DNA of 55,963 nt from Planctomycetota bacterium (GTDB lineage Bacteria > Planctomycetota > UBA1135 > GCA-002686595): contig JANQEJ010000227.1 in the NCBI GenBank assembly GCA_028278425.1, forward strand, positions 1 through 55,963, in the 5' to 3' direction. The notes beneath the pieces are model-generated. The model did no database searches. It saw nothing but the letters and a program-made list of their open reading frames with translations, and had not been told where the DNA came from. Below are positions 26,504 through 37,472 of the stretch, piece by piece. Position 1 is the first letter of the stretch; each line of letters starts with the position of its first letter. Position numbers and translations under genes: made by a program.

Positions 26504-28297
26504 CTACTTCGTGATCGGGAACTTCGGCTCCCGGAGGGCCTCGAGCTGCAGCTTGAGCTCGATGTAGTTCTTCACTTCCGTCAGGCTGAGCTGGCCCGCG
26601 AGCAGATCGGTTTGCTCGAAGGGGTCCTCCAGGAGATCGAAGAGCTCCTCGGCGCACTTCGGGTTGTTCACGATCAGCTTGTACCGGGCGTTGCGGATGG
26701 CCTCCATGTCGGTGCGGAGCGTCTCCACGGCGACGGCGTTCGAGACGTCGAACCCGGCCGGCAGCGAAGGATCAACCACGATGCACTGGTGGTAGGTGAG
26801 GCCGATCGTGTACTGCGAGGGAGTCACGACGCTGCGGTACGAGCCCGCGGCGTCGGTCGTGAACGGGATGATCTGGCTCGGGGGCACCGGCACGAGCGTC
26901 CCTCCGAACAGCGCGGTCGGAGCGAACACCGATCCGATGTAATGGGTGCCGACGGAGCTGGGTGGGGCGTTGACGAGCAGGAGCTCCGCGCCTTCGTCGC
27001 TGTCGAGATAGCCTCCGTTGAGGGGCTCACCGCAGATGCTCATGGACGACGTTCCCGGCCCGCCGAAGCCCAGGTCGTCCTGACAGACGGTCGCCCCGCA
27101 CAGGGGATTCAAGTCCGCCACCACGGTCAACGGGCGGGAGAGCGGCCCGTTCGGAAGGAAAACCTCGGCGTAGGCATGGCTTCGCAGGGACGCCTGGCTC
27201 GGGTCCGCGAAGTAGGGGACCAGGCTCACCGAATCCGATGCCGCTCCGTCTGGCAGCGCGGAAGAATCGGCGCCGGCGATCTCCAGGAACGTGCTCGCCA
27301 GGTCCGTCGCCTGCACGAGCCCCGCGACCTCGCTCCCGGGGCTGGAGACGAGCGGGCCGCTCACGATGAGGGGGACGTTGATCCCGCCCTCGTAGAGCGT
27401 CCCCTTCGCGTGGGCGGGAAGGAAGGGATCGACCGATTGCTGCGCGATGGTCCCGTTGTCTCCGACGAAGAAGACCATCGTGTTGTCGAGGACCCCGGCG
27501 GGCAGGCTTGCGGTCAGCCTGCCGATCTCGGTGTCCATCGCCTCGACCATCGCCTTGAACTGGAGCCGGGGCGTGGGAACCGTCAGGTCGACCGTGTGCA
27601 GGCCGGCCGGCGGCGAGTGAAGGGGGGTATGGGGAGCGTTGAAGGCGACGTGGCAGAACCAGGGCTCGGGAACGGTCGAGATCCACTGCAGGGCCGAATC
27701 GACCGAGTCCGTCGTGGCGTAGGTCGTCGACGTGGAGGGCGACCCGTCGACGACCTTCGGCCAGTTGAAGTAATCGTACGGCGCGAAGAAGTTGGCCATC
27801 GTGCCGGAGAAGTGCGAGAAGCCGGCGAGGTTGGGCGACAGGTCCCCGCCCACCGAGTCGTTTCCCACGTGCCACTTCCCGATCGCGGCGTGCGCGTACG
27901 CGCTCCCCGTGCCCAGGTCGAGGAGCTCCGGCACGGTCCACTCCTCCTGCGGAAGAGCCGGCTGGAAGCCGGTCGGTCCGACGAGCGCGCCGACCCCGGT
28001 CCGGAAGCCGTAGCGCCCGGTCAAAAGCGTCGCGCGCGTGGGCGAGCACGTCGGGTTCGACCACGCGTTGCGGAACAGGAGTCCGTTGACCGCCAGCGCG
28101 TCGATGTTGGGCGTGAGGGGAATGTCCCTTCCCTCGGCGTAGACCCCCACGGAGTCCACGCCGAGATCGTCCGCGACCAGCACGAGGATATTGGGCGTCG
28201 TCGGCGGTCCGGAGTCGGGCTCGTCGAACCCGGCGTTGTTGCCGAGGGGAAGGGAAGCGCTGAGTACGACAAGAAACGGATGCACGACTTGAGCCAA
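26504..28297 (-). CDS. Exported arylsulfatase (formylglycine-dependent S1 sulfatase)
   Basis: 597 residues, apparently from a TTG at 28297 with AGGAGAG just upstream; a GTG four codons later is an alternative. The N-terminal 22 residues are a weak signal peptide. The enzyme has PNILVLVADDLG (36-47) with metal-binding Asp residues, and the intact formylglycine motif C84-S-P-T-R88 followed by ATLLTGRYGFRTG. GKWHVG and FNAPHTPLH supply further active-site residues. It therefore needs the formylglycine-generating enzyme and should cleave sulfate esters, as in polysaccharide-degrading planctomycetes. A segment of about 130 residues near the C-terminus is longer than usual for the family. It is convergent with the Thr-type enzyme, with stops 32 nt apart. 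Confidence 0.9.
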   Translation of the reverse strand: MAQVVHPFLVVLSASLPLGNNAGFDEPDSGPPTTPNILVLVADDLGVDSVGVYAEGRDIPLTPNIDALAVNGLLFRNAWSNPTCSPTRATLLTGRYGFRTGVGALVGPTGFQPALPQEEWTVPELLDLGTGSAYAHAAIGKWHVGNDSVGGDLSPNLAGFSHFSGTMANFFAPYDYFNWPKVVDGSPSTSTTYATTDSVDSALQWISTVPEPWFCHVAFNAPHTPLHSPPAGLHTVDLTVPTPRLQFKAMVEAMDTEIGRLTASLPAGVLDNTMVFFVGDNGTIAQQSVDPFLPAHAKGTLYEGGINVPLIVSGPLVSSPGSEVAGLVQATDLASTFLEIAGADSSALPDGAASDSVSLVPYFADPSQASLRSHAYAEVFLPNGPLSRPLTVVADLNPLCGATVCQDDLGFGGPGTSSMSICGEPLNGGYLDSDEGAELLLVNAPPSSVGTHYIGSVFAPTALFGGTLVPVPPSQIIPFTTDAAGSYRSVVTPSQYTIGLTYHQCIVVDPSLPAGFDVSNAVAVETLRTDMEAIRNARYKLIVNNPKCAEELFDLLEDPFEQTDLLAGQLSLTEVKNYIELKLQLEALREPKFPITK

Positions 28298-28518
28298 TCT
28301 CTCCTAGGGTTCTCCAATTCCTAGCAGGGACCTTCCGATCCGGCAACCCTCGGAGCGAAACGGCTCGATCACGCCGAGCGTGTGCACCTCGAGGACCACC
28401 AAGAACCGCCGGGGTCGCCTCCATCCCGCTCAAGCCCTCCCTCGTCGAGGAGCCGGATCATGCACCAGATCCTGGGGGCCGCGGAGATCGACAAGGTGAA
28501 CGAGTACGGCGAGCACGT

Positions 28519-28722
28519 ATCCACAGCTCGAGACACACGGCGGCGACGCGGCTCGCCCGAGCGGGCTGGCCGATGGCAAGACTCCAGCGCTTCGTGCGCC
28601 ACCAGGACCCACGCACGACGCAGCGCTACTTCGACCCCTTGCAAGCAGAGGATCTAGAGAACGCGCTCGATCTCGTGCCCGAACTCTCTGTCGGGAAGGC
28701 GTTCACGGCTGAGGGATCGTGA
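28519..28722 (+). pseudogene. C-terminal remnant of a tyrosine recombinase/integrase
   Basis: A 67-codon open stretch with no start codon of its own. It reads IHSSRHTAATRLARAGWP, then RLQRFVRHQDPRTTQRYFD. This matches the C-terminal catalytic half of phage/XerC-type integrases: H-x-x-R-H box, helix with AGWP, the H-[x]-D-P-R-TT region and the nucleophile Tyr in QRYFD. The N-terminal half, including the first catalytic Arg, is absent upstream in any frame I could read. It is a decayed integrase and marks the left side of an accessory patch that reaches to the tRNA-Ala gene at 32.7 kb. Confidence 0.7.
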
Positions 28723-29088
28723 CACACGCAACCCCGAACGGACCCGGCCCGAGCTTCCTGACGAAGGTCACCGCGACGGATCGTTGGGCCCTGGCCTCTC
28801 GATTCGACAACAAGGCATGGCTGTTAGACCGTTCGTCAAGATCCGTGACGCGTCTCAGCCGGGGCTGTGGATCACGAATCCTCAACCTGCGAAGGGTCGC
28901 TGGCTCCGATTGGCGAGGAGGTGTGGGTCCTTGAGGAGAAGGCGTTGATCCTCCACCGGTTCGCGCTCCCCTAGGCATGACGCACGGTGCCCGGCGACTC
29001 GTCAGCCTGGGACGGTGGCACCCAGTTCCCCGCCACATCTGGCAGCAGACTGGCGCTCGCCCAGGACACTAGACAACGGCACTTGTGC
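28723..29088. other. Intergenic, no supported gene
   Basis: About 370 bases between the integrase remnant and the frameshifted gene. Short open frames exist on both strands but have no start with a ribosome site, no recognisable motif and no length above about 70 codons. By eye it is poorer in GC than the flanking conserved genes. I see no repeat or RNA gene in it. Confidence 0.5.
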
Positions 29089-29474
29089 TTAGGAGCCGAG
29101 GACCCACCGGCGGTCGTCACTCCAGTAGTAGAGGAGTTCCAGGGCGCCAACCGGCGGCGCAGCGGATGTGGGTCCTCGAACCAGAAGTCGAACAACGGTT
29201 CTCCCGCGTGCTCATCCCACGCCCGACCGTAGCTTCCACGGAGAGGCGGCGGTAGGTCGAGGCCAAGTTCCGAGAGCGTCTCCGGGTACTCACCATGTTC
29301 TTCCCGAAACCCTTCGAGGGTTGGGACATGGGCCTCGTAGAACGCCTTGGTCCTCTCGATCCTCCACTCCGTCCAGCTCTGCCAGACAAGCGCCACGGCC
29401 AAGCCACCTCCCGCCACAGCGAGATACATGAGCGCGACGCGGAACATGTACCGCCGGAAACTAGCTGACGCCAT
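29089..29474 (-). pseudogene. Small membrane-anchored protein gene, apparently frameshifted
   Basis: From the ATG at 29474 the product begins with a basic N-terminus and a membrane helix (about 11-33), then a helical/extended segment with EHGEYPETLSELGLDLPPPL and FDFWFEDP, resembling the globular part of small pilin-like or unknown exported proteins. After FEDP (near 29180) the frame turns into Arg/Ser/Thr-rich sequence. The +1-related frame instead continues as VGALELLYYWSDDRRWVLGS and stops at 29089, which looks like the original C-terminus. A one-base indel near 29180 is the simplest explanation, either real decay or an assembly error. Without the shift the frame would run on to 28971. The family was not recognised. 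Confidence 0.5.
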
Positions 29475-29827
29475 GCGCGCTGCTCGGAAGCAGCACGCCA
29501 CCGCGAGGGAGGGATGGCGCGCTCCGGCTCCGAGTCCCTTCCCTGGTCCCGACGAGAACCGTAGACGGCATCCGGTCATAAGGACCCTGGTGACTCCAAG
29601 AACACTGTTTCCTTAGCGAGCGACCGAGTTCTTGGATCGGACTGCTGGCGGGTTTCCATGGTCTTCGGATAAGCTCTAGGAACTCGGCAGACCTCGGGGA
29701 TGAGAGCTACGGGATTGTTGCAGCTCGCTCGTGGGCAGCAATCGATAGATGAGGCAACCTCCTCTCGTCCCGCCTGAGTTCCGGGTCCTCCCAAATAGCT
29801 TCGGATTCGATCAGACAGGAGAGAGAG
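29475..29827. other. Intergenic region upstream of the helical-repeat protein gene
   Basis: About 350 bases without a supported gene, lower in GC by eye than the surroundings. It should contain divergent promoters for the frameshifted gene and for the 727-residue protein. The only clear signal is the ribosome site AGGAGAGAG directly before the ATG at 29828. An antisense open frame that crosses into the next gene was judged a shadow. Confidence 0.5.
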
Positions 29828-32011
29828 ATGAGGAATCCCGACGACGACCTCGATCGGTGGACCAAGTGGAGTTCGCAGAACTTTGAGAACTTGAAGGAGC
29901 TCTTCAGACATGAGGTTGCCGCTCACGTCCTCAAGAAGCAGATCACGATCGGTACAGGTCTGATGACCGTCTTGGCGATTCTGAGCTACTTCGGTATCCG
30001 CGAGGCCGTCGACATCGCCCTGAACCAGGTCGTGATCGACGCCAAGGAAGAGGTCACGAAGGAATTCCGCACGGCGGTCGAGAGCGAGCTGAATAGCTCG
30101 AGACAAGTCCGCGCGGACGTGCAATCCCAGGTCGACGTCACGCAGCAATTCCTCAACTGGATCCGCCAAGAAGTGGACCGCAGCAAGCACGCGTTCGATC
30201 GGTCGATGGATGAGGCCGAGGCCAACTTCGCGTACCTGAAAGGCAGCCAAGAAGAGAGCCTAGAGGATCTCCAAGACAATCTCCAGTCGTTTCAGAGCGA
30301 GTTCGCGGCGGAGCGCACGAAGATCGACTGGCACCGCGAGTTGACCGAGATCACGGTCTGCGACTCGAAGGAGTTGCTCAGGCGAATCGAAGGCGCCCGT
30401 CGGGGTCTCGACACCGTCGACCGTGCGCAGCGGGACCAACATCGGTTGGTGTTGGCGCGCTGCGTCAAGGAACTAGGCCAGCGTGACTTCAAAGGCGGCG
30501 AACTGGACACCAAGGACCAGGCAATCGAGCTGCTCGTCGACCTGCTGCGGCGTCCGTCGGACGTCGACGTCGGTCAGAGCAGCTTGGAGGGCAAGCGCTA
30601 CCGAACCGTGCGCACGAACTGCATTGTCGCGCTGAAGAATCTTGGAGGCAGTACGCCGCGCACCAGCTTAGCGGTCGAGCGCATGACCAGCATGCTCGCC
30701 AGTCCAGACAAGTTCCACGAGCGGGACGGCGCTGCATGGGGACTCCGTCTCCTGGCGGACGACAATACTCTCACCGAGTTCGCCGAGCCTATCGTCGAAC
30801 GAGCCGTCGAGCAGCTTATCGATTGTGCGCTGTCGGACCAGGAAATCGAGGTCCCTCGAGTCGCCTTGACGACCTTGGAGAGTATCGCCGGGGCGTCGGA
30901 GTTCGCATACATAGCCATCGACGACGGGGTGTCCGAGCGGATTCGGAGGGGGCTCCATTCACCCGACCTGGACCTGCGCCTACGCTCGACCAAGGTCGTC
31001 GCCGCCTTGGGTCAGGAGAGCGGCGAAGAGTGGGTGGACGCCTTGTTCCAGCTCGTCGAGGAAGACGAGGACGATCGCGTGCAGGCGATCGCGGCAAGCT
31101 CCCTCACGCGGAGCGCGACGGAGGAGTTCGCGAACCTCGTCGAGACCCGGCCTGATCTCAACGAGAAGCTCGCCGTCCAGGCCAAGGAGGCACGGGACCG
31201 CTCCCAGAAGGATGCGCGCGCCACCGCCTTGAGGACGCTGCGAGCGAGCCGCCGACACGAGTTCGAGAGCGGTAGATGGAGCGAGGCTCTCGAAGCGGTG
31301 AATCAACTCATCGCCTTGGAGCCGGACAACGCCCACCACAAGCGGGACTTGATGGAGATGCTCGTGATCACGGGCTCCTATGAAGAGGCTCGGACGCTCG
31401 TGGCTGAGCTCCGCACCTTGGATGACGCGTCCGAGTGGGAGGTCCTCTACGACTTGTTCGACGTGATCGCTCTGATCATCGGCGGCAAGCCCCACGAAGC
31501 GGAGAAGGCCAGGTTCCTCTCCTCGGCGGAGAGAATGAAGGACGAGAACCGATCGCTCGGGGGATGGCGGTTCAGCATCTTCGAGGAGTTCATCAGAGAG
31601 AAGACCAACTTGGACGACGCATCGCGTGGCGAGATCCTCGAGCTGGTCGACTTGGCCGACAGGAAAGTCCCCGACCTGATGTTCGAGGACTGGAGTTGGG
31701 AGCCCAGGGAGCCGGTGCGAGGCGAGCCCTTGGCCGTGCGCGTCGCGGTCTCAAACTCCGGCAGCGCCGACTCCGGGCCCTTCACTGTCGAGTGGTGGGC
31801 CGGCATGGGCCTCGAGAGTCCCGCCAAGACGTGGACCGTCAACGGGCTGGCGCCCGGAGAGCGGCGGGAGCTCACGTTCGAGTATGCGGGTTTCGTGAAG
31901 GCGGGCATCCAGCGATGCAAGTTCGCGATCGACCCTGACCAAAGCGTCGGGGAGGTGAATCGCTTGAACAACACGTCGTTCCGCACCATCCGCGTTGGCG
32001 AAGCTCAATAG
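29828..32011 (+). CDS. Membrane-anchored coiled-coil/HEAT-like/TPR-like protein with C-terminal CARDB domain
   Basis: 727 residues with a strong AGGAG ribosome site. One membrane helix (about 40-60, ITIGTGLMTVLAILSYFGI) is followed by a long coiled coil (about 65-190, rich in Glu/Lys/Gln). Residues about 190-470 show alpha-helical repeats of HEAT/Armadillo character (LRLRSTKVVAALGQESGEEWVDALFQL). A TPR-like pair follows at about 475-540 (GRWSEALEAVNQLIALEPDN). The C-terminal about 100 residues form a CARDB-type Ig-like domain (LAVRVAVSNSGSADSGPFTVEWWAG, ending in EVNRLNNTSFRTIRV). No catalytic motif. The combination is unusual and the gene sits inside the patch bounded by the integrase remnant and tRNA-Ala. 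Function unknown; a scaffold or sensor is the most one can infer. Confidence 0.8.
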   Translation: MRNPDDDLDRWTKWSSQNFENLKELFRHEVAAHVLKKQITIGTGLMTVLAILSYFGIREAVDIALNQVVIDAKEEVTKEFRTAVESELNSSRQVRADVQSQVDVTQQFLNWIRQEVDRSKHAFDRSMDEAEANFAYLKGSQEESLEDLQDNLQSFQSEFAAERTKIDWHRELTEITVCDSKELLRRIEGARRGLDTVDRAQRDQHRLVLARCVKELGQRDFKGGELDTKDQAIELLVDLLRRPSDVDVGQSSLEGKRYRTVRTNCIVALKNLGGSTPRTSLAVERMTSMLASPDKFHERDGAAWGLRLLADDNTLTEFAEPIVERAVEQLIDCALSDQEIEVPRVALTTLESIAGASEFAYIAIDDGVSERIRRGLHSPDLDLRLRSTKVVAALGQESGEEWVDALFQLVEEDEDDRVQAIAASSLTRSATEEFANLVETRPDLNEKLAVQAKEARDRSQKDARATALRTLRASRRHEFESGRWSEALEAVNQLIALEPDNAHHKRDLMEMLVITGSYEEARTLVAELRTLDDASEWEVLYDLFDVIALIIGGKPHEAEKARFLSSAERMKDENRSLGGWRFSIFEEFIREKTNLDDASRGEILELVDLADRKVPDLMFEDWSWEPREPVRGEPLAVRVAVSNSGSADSGPFTVEWWAGMGLESPAKTWTVNGLAPGERRELTFEYAGFVKAGIQRCKFAIDPDQSVGEVNRLNNTSFRTIRVGEAQ

Positions 32012-32040
32012 GGTGCCAACAGGTGTGGTCGCCGCCGCCG

Positions 32041-32100
32041 GTCGGCGAATGGACCTACTGGAATGAGGATGGCTCCTTGCGGGAGGTCAAGACCCGGTAG
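32041..32100 (+). pseudogene. Short MORN/YwqK-like C-terminal remnant
   Basis: Reading 32041-32100 gives VGEWTYWNEDGSLREVKTR and a stop. G-x-W-x-Y-W-x-x-D-G-x-L is the consensus of the MORN-variant repeats found in YwqK-type proteins. No start codon or preceding repeat is seen upstream, where the stop of the helical-repeat protein lies 29 nt away. It is best read as the 3' end of a deleted gene. With only one repeat the call is tentative. Confidence 0.4.
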
Positions 32101-32115
32101 CCAGTTTCCTCCGCC

Positions 32116-32643
32116 TCATCGATTCGCGTGGTCGTCTGCGATCACACCAACCGCACGCAGGACGATCTGGTCGGCCACCCGCCTGACCGTCTCTCCGGCG
32201 TCGGAGCCGCCGTTGAGTAGGAACGCGAGGGACCGAGCCTGGTCAAGCCGAGCAAACGCAGCCGCGAGCTCGCCCGTGCGCGCATCGATAACCGCTTGCG
32301 CGCAGAGGACGTTGACCTGGTTTCGCACCGTGCCCAGCTTGGGGTGCGTTCGGCCAACCGGCTTGTTCTCGGCCAGTGCCGTTCGGCAGCGAGCATCGCT
32401 CAAGACTTCCTCCGTCCCTTTGAGGAACGAGTCGAGTTCCGAGAGTTCCGAGACGAGGGTCCCGTTGTGCTCGGGACTCCACTTCCGCGGGACGCACCAA
32501 GCCTCCGTCCACGGCGCCAATCGCTCGAGCTCCTGCCCGAGGGCGGTCAGTTCCACGAACGCACTACTGCCTTCGGCAGTTTCTTGCCCGTCCGATGCGC
32601 ATGGCTCCCAGGAGAGCTCGATCAAGGGCACCAGGAGGGCCAA
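32116..32643 (-). CDS. Hypothetical protein, probably truncated at its 5' end beside tRNA-Ala
   Basis: The frame encodes up to 201 residues if it is started inside the tRNA-Ala gene, which is not credible. The first usable start after the tRNA is a TTG at 32643, giving 175 residues without a convincing ribosome site. The product is helical and soluble (LVSELSELDSFLKGTEEVLSD, VNVLCAQAVIDARTGELAAAFARLDQARSLAFLL) and was not recognised. Reading straight out of the 3' end of a tRNA gene suggests that this is the downstream part of a gene whose 5' portion was lost when the region rearranged. Confidence 0.4.
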   Translation of the reverse strand: MALLVPLIELSWEPCASDGQETAEGSSAFVELTALGQELERLAPWTEAWCVPRKWSPEHNGTLVSELSELDSFLKGTEEVLSDARCRTALAENKPVGRTHPKLGTVRNQVNVLCAQAVIDARTGELAAAFARLDQARSLAFLLNGGSDAGETVRRVADQIVLRAVGVIADDHANR

Positions 32644-32693
32644 CGCATCGATCGGGGTGTGGGGCTGAGTGCGGACGCGAGCGGGATTGGAAG

Positions 32694-32769
<76 letters not shown>

Positions 32770-32800
32770 ACTCGAGGGCGGGGAGGATAGCGACGGCCGC

Positions 32801-33466
32801 CTAGGCTGGCAAGAGATCCTGGTAGACGAACCGGCCGCGGTCTTCGATCTCGCCGACGGTGAAGCGGACGCGGCGGGAGAGATTGGGGCCGTCGAAGACG
32901 AAGGTGTGGAACTCGCCGTCCTCGCCGCAGGGGTCGACGCCCTCGGGGAGGTCGCGGAGGAAGCCCGCGTCGTAGGTGCGGCCGAGGAAGGACTTGGACA
33001 GGAGCTCGGTGTCCACGCAGACGACGATGGCCTTGAAGCCGTGCTCGAGGAAGCGCCGCGCGAGCCGGGCGCTGTCGCGCTTCCACAGCGGGAAGATGCC
33101 GGACATGCCCATCGTGGCGAGGTTGTGCTCGCGGTAAGCCCGCACGTCGGCGAGGTGTACGTCGCCGAAGCACACGCTGCGGATGCCCCGCTCGCGGTAG
33201 GGGATCAGGGCCTCGGTCATGCGCTCCTCGTAGAGGCCGTTCGTGCAGTTCGGCGGGATCTCGACCTCCTCGAGCGGGAAGCCGAGCGACTCCGCGTGCA
33301 GCCGGAGGAGGTCGCGGCGGACCCCGTGCATGCTGATGCGTTCGTAGCCCGTCGTGACCGTGGTGACGAGCGTGTCGACCTCGTAGTTGCCGCGCTGCTG
33401 GAGCTTGTAGAGCGCGAAGGTCGAGTCCTTACCCGCGCTCGTGCTGACCAGGATGCGCTCGCCCAT
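32801..33466 (-). CDS. DUF71 / diphthine-ammonia-ligase-like PP-loop ATPase
   Basis: 221 residues from the ATG at 33466 (a GTG two codons earlier is possible). The N-terminal ILVSTSAGKDSTFALYKL is the PP-loop of adenine-nucleotide alpha-hydrolases. FGDVHLADVRAYRE, the PLW segment after MGMSGIF, and GEDGEFHTFVFDGP near the C-terminus are the signatures of the DUF71 (TIGR00289/TIGR00290-like) family. In eukaryotes and archaea this family makes diphthamide on EF2. In bacteria, which lack diphthamide, the role is undetermined; a B12-related function has been suggested for some members. The gene is complete and monocistronic, 31 nt upstream of tRNA-Ala in the same direction. Confidence 0.85.
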   Translation of the reverse strand: MGERILVSTSAGKDSTFALYKLQQRGNYEVDTLVTTVTTGYERISMHGVRRDLLRLHAESLGFPLEEVEIPPNCTNGLYEERMTEALIPYRERGIRSVCFGDVHLADVRAYREHNLATMGMSGIFPLWKRDSARLARRFLEHGFKAIVVCVDTELLSKSFLGRTYDAGFLRDLPEGVDPCGEDGEFHTFVFDGPNLSRRVRFTVGEIEDRGRFVYQDLLPA

Positions 33467-33526
33467 CGACACAGGTTAAGGAGTGTGCGCCGCATCGCCA
33501 CCCTCTGCCGGGCGCACGCTCGTCGC

Positions 33527-34000
33527 TTACTCGCTCGGGAGGTTCTGCAAGTCGTCCAGGTCCTTCGCTCGTCCCGCCTGCTCCTTTGCTGTTCGAAGGT
33601 CTTTCAGGCTCACGATCCAGACCGGACACTCGCCCTTCGGAGTTGTGATGGATTCCTTGATGCGGCGCTCCCAAGCGTCCGCGAAGTCTGGGGCTCCGAC
33701 AGAGCACATCAGATCGATCCGGTTCGCCGGACGACCGAACTGGAGGACCATGTCCGCTTCCTCTAGCTCCGCCGAGTCTTCCACGCCGGGTACGGAACCG
33801 TCCCAGAACTCAAGAAGCGCTGCCCAGAGGTGCTCCACGTTCTCGCCGTCTCTGTCATAGAAGAAGGCCACGTCCCCGGTCAGTCGCGCGTAGCCGTGGT
33901 AGATCACCGCCGTGCCCCCGATTACGAGGTAGCGAACGGAGTGCTTGGCCGGGAGACGCAAGAACTCCTGGACGTCGGGCGAGAAGTGATCGGATCTCAC
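33527..34000 (-). CDS. MNT/AbiEii-like nucleotidyltransferase (DUF6036-type) with degenerate catalytic Asp pair
   Basis: 157 residues from a GTG whose first bases overlap the stop of the upstream small gene (GTGA), indicating translational coupling. YLVIGGTAVIYHGYARLTGDVAFFY (25-48) is the nucleotidyltransferase core: GG motif, Arg, then T-x-D. The expected DxD is D43-V-A45 here, with a GCC codon where GAC would give Asp. A third acidic position remains at Asp96 (NRIDLM). The C-terminus has the K-x-R-x-K-DL-x-DL helix (AGRAKDLDDLQNL) common in AbiEii/DUF6036 proteins. The family contains toxin or antitoxin-like nucleotidyltransferases; catalysis may be lost here. Confidence 0.72.
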   Translation of the reverse strand: MRSDHFSPDVQEFLRLPAKHSVRYLVIGGTAVIYHGYARLTGDVAFFYDRDGENVEHLWAALLEFWDGSVPGVEDSAELEEADMVLQFGRPANRIDLMCSVGAPDFADAWERRIKESITTPKGECPVWIVSLKDLRTAKEQAGRAKDLDDLQNLPSE

Positions 34001-34179
34001 CCTTCGCGCTCGGCTTCGCGAACGTCGGGGACGTCCGCTCCGAAGGCTCTCTCGCGCAATACCCTGGCGGCCTCCAGGCGCTCGTCCGGGGTCATCGCGA
34101 GTTGCTGGGCGCGGTCCCACCGCGCCGCTTCGTCAAATGATTTCGCCTTGTGGACCTCGCGTTCCAAGCAGACGCCCAT
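33997..34179 (-). CDS. Small protein coupled to the nucleotidyltransferase
   Basis: 60 residues from the ATG at 34179; a GTG further upstream (34263) would add 28 residues of less convincing sequence. The product is charged and helical: AKSFDEAARWDRAQQLAMTPDERLEAARVLRERAFG, then DVPDVREAE. The pattern aromatic-x-E-A-x-x-W-D, M-T-P-x-E-R-L is one I recall from short genes placed directly before DUF6036-type nucleotidyltransferases. Its stop overlaps the next start by four bases, so the two are made together. A toxin-antitoxin or two-component regulatory pair is possible but not shown. Confidence 0.6.
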   Translation of the reverse strand: MGVCLEREVHKAKSFDEAARWDRAQQLAMTPDERLEAARVLRERAFGADVPDVREAEREG

Positions 34180-34313
34180 TGTAACCCGGCCAGGCGTGCG
34201 AACCACACACCGGTCGAGCTGCTGGCGACCGACTTCCAACCACCCGACAGCGGCATTTCGCACCGGCGCGCAGTAGGATCTTCGCCCCGCTTTCTTGGCC
34301 GAAGGATCCCCCC

Positions 34314-37013
<2,700 letters not shown>

Positions 37014-37117
37014 ACGCCGTCGCGAATGCGTTTTCGGATTTCTCCCCGCGGTCCGGGCCGGCGGCGTTACGCTCTCTCGTCGGGCCCGAGGGCCCGTTCG
37101 CACGGAAGGAACACGGA

Positions 37118-37393
37118 ATGTTGAACATCTACGTCGGGAACCTGCCCTTCGACACGACTGAAGACGAGCTGAGGGGCTTGTTCGCGGAGCACGGCGAGAT
37201 CCAGCGCGTCGCCATCATCACGGACCGGGAAACGGGACGCTCGCGAGGCTTCGGGTTCGTCGAGATGGCCGACGACGCCGAGGGCAACAAGGCGATCGAA
37301 GCCATGGACGGTCACGCCTTCGGAGGCCGCAACCTGCGCGTCAACGAGGCGAAGCCACGCGAACCGCGCGGCGGAGGGGGCTTCCGCCGCTAG
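37118..37393 (+). CDS. Single-RRM glycine-rich RNA-binding protein
   Basis: 91 residues, a single RNA recognition motif with a short Gly/Arg tail. RNP2 is IYVGNLP (4-10) and RNP1 is RGFGFVEM (43-50), with the aromatic residues that stack on RNA bases in place. The tail REPRGGGGFRR is short. The start ATG has GGAAGGA upstream. Such small RRM proteins occur in cyanobacteria, planctomycetes and proteobacteria and are often cold- or stress-regulated RNA chaperones. It is 104 nt behind acnA, probably its own transcript. Confidence 0.95.
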   Translation: MLNIYVGNLPFDTTEDELRGLFAEHGEIQRVAIITDRETGRSRGFGFVEMADDAEGNKAIEAMDGHAFGGRNLRVNEAKPREPRGGGGFRR

Positions 37394-37437
37394 ATAGGAC
37401 ACGGACGAGAGCTTCGCGGGGAGCTTTTGATTTTATG

Positions 37438-37455
37438 TTTGCGCAATTGCGCAAA
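37438..37455. promoter_or_regulatory. Perfect 18-bp palindrome, probable ArsR operator
   Basis: TTTGCGCAATTGCGCAAA is its own reverse complement over all 18 bases. It ends 17 nt before the arsR ATG. A -10-like TAGGAT lies at 37461-37466 and a -35-like TTGCGC inside the left arm, so a bound repressor would cover the promoter. Position and symmetry fit an autoregulatory ArsR/SmtB site. With this promoter transcription would begin near the ATG itself, giving a very short or absent leader. Confidence 0.75.
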
Positions 37456-37472
37456 TGTGCTAGGATGCGCGC

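Noticed and set aside
28298..28518. Attachment-site repeat of the tRNA-Ala 3' end
   Set aside because: Reading by eye I found no copy of the tRNA 3' segment here; a shorter or degenerate copy cannot be excluded.
28382..28657. 91-codon plus-strand gene
   Set aside because: Pro/Ser/Arg-rich, no motif; the overlapping frame from 28519 contains clear integrase motifs instead.
29576..30250. 225-codon minus-strand gene
   Set aside because: Antisense to the coiled-coil part of the 29828 gene, which has a strong ribosome site and clear domains.
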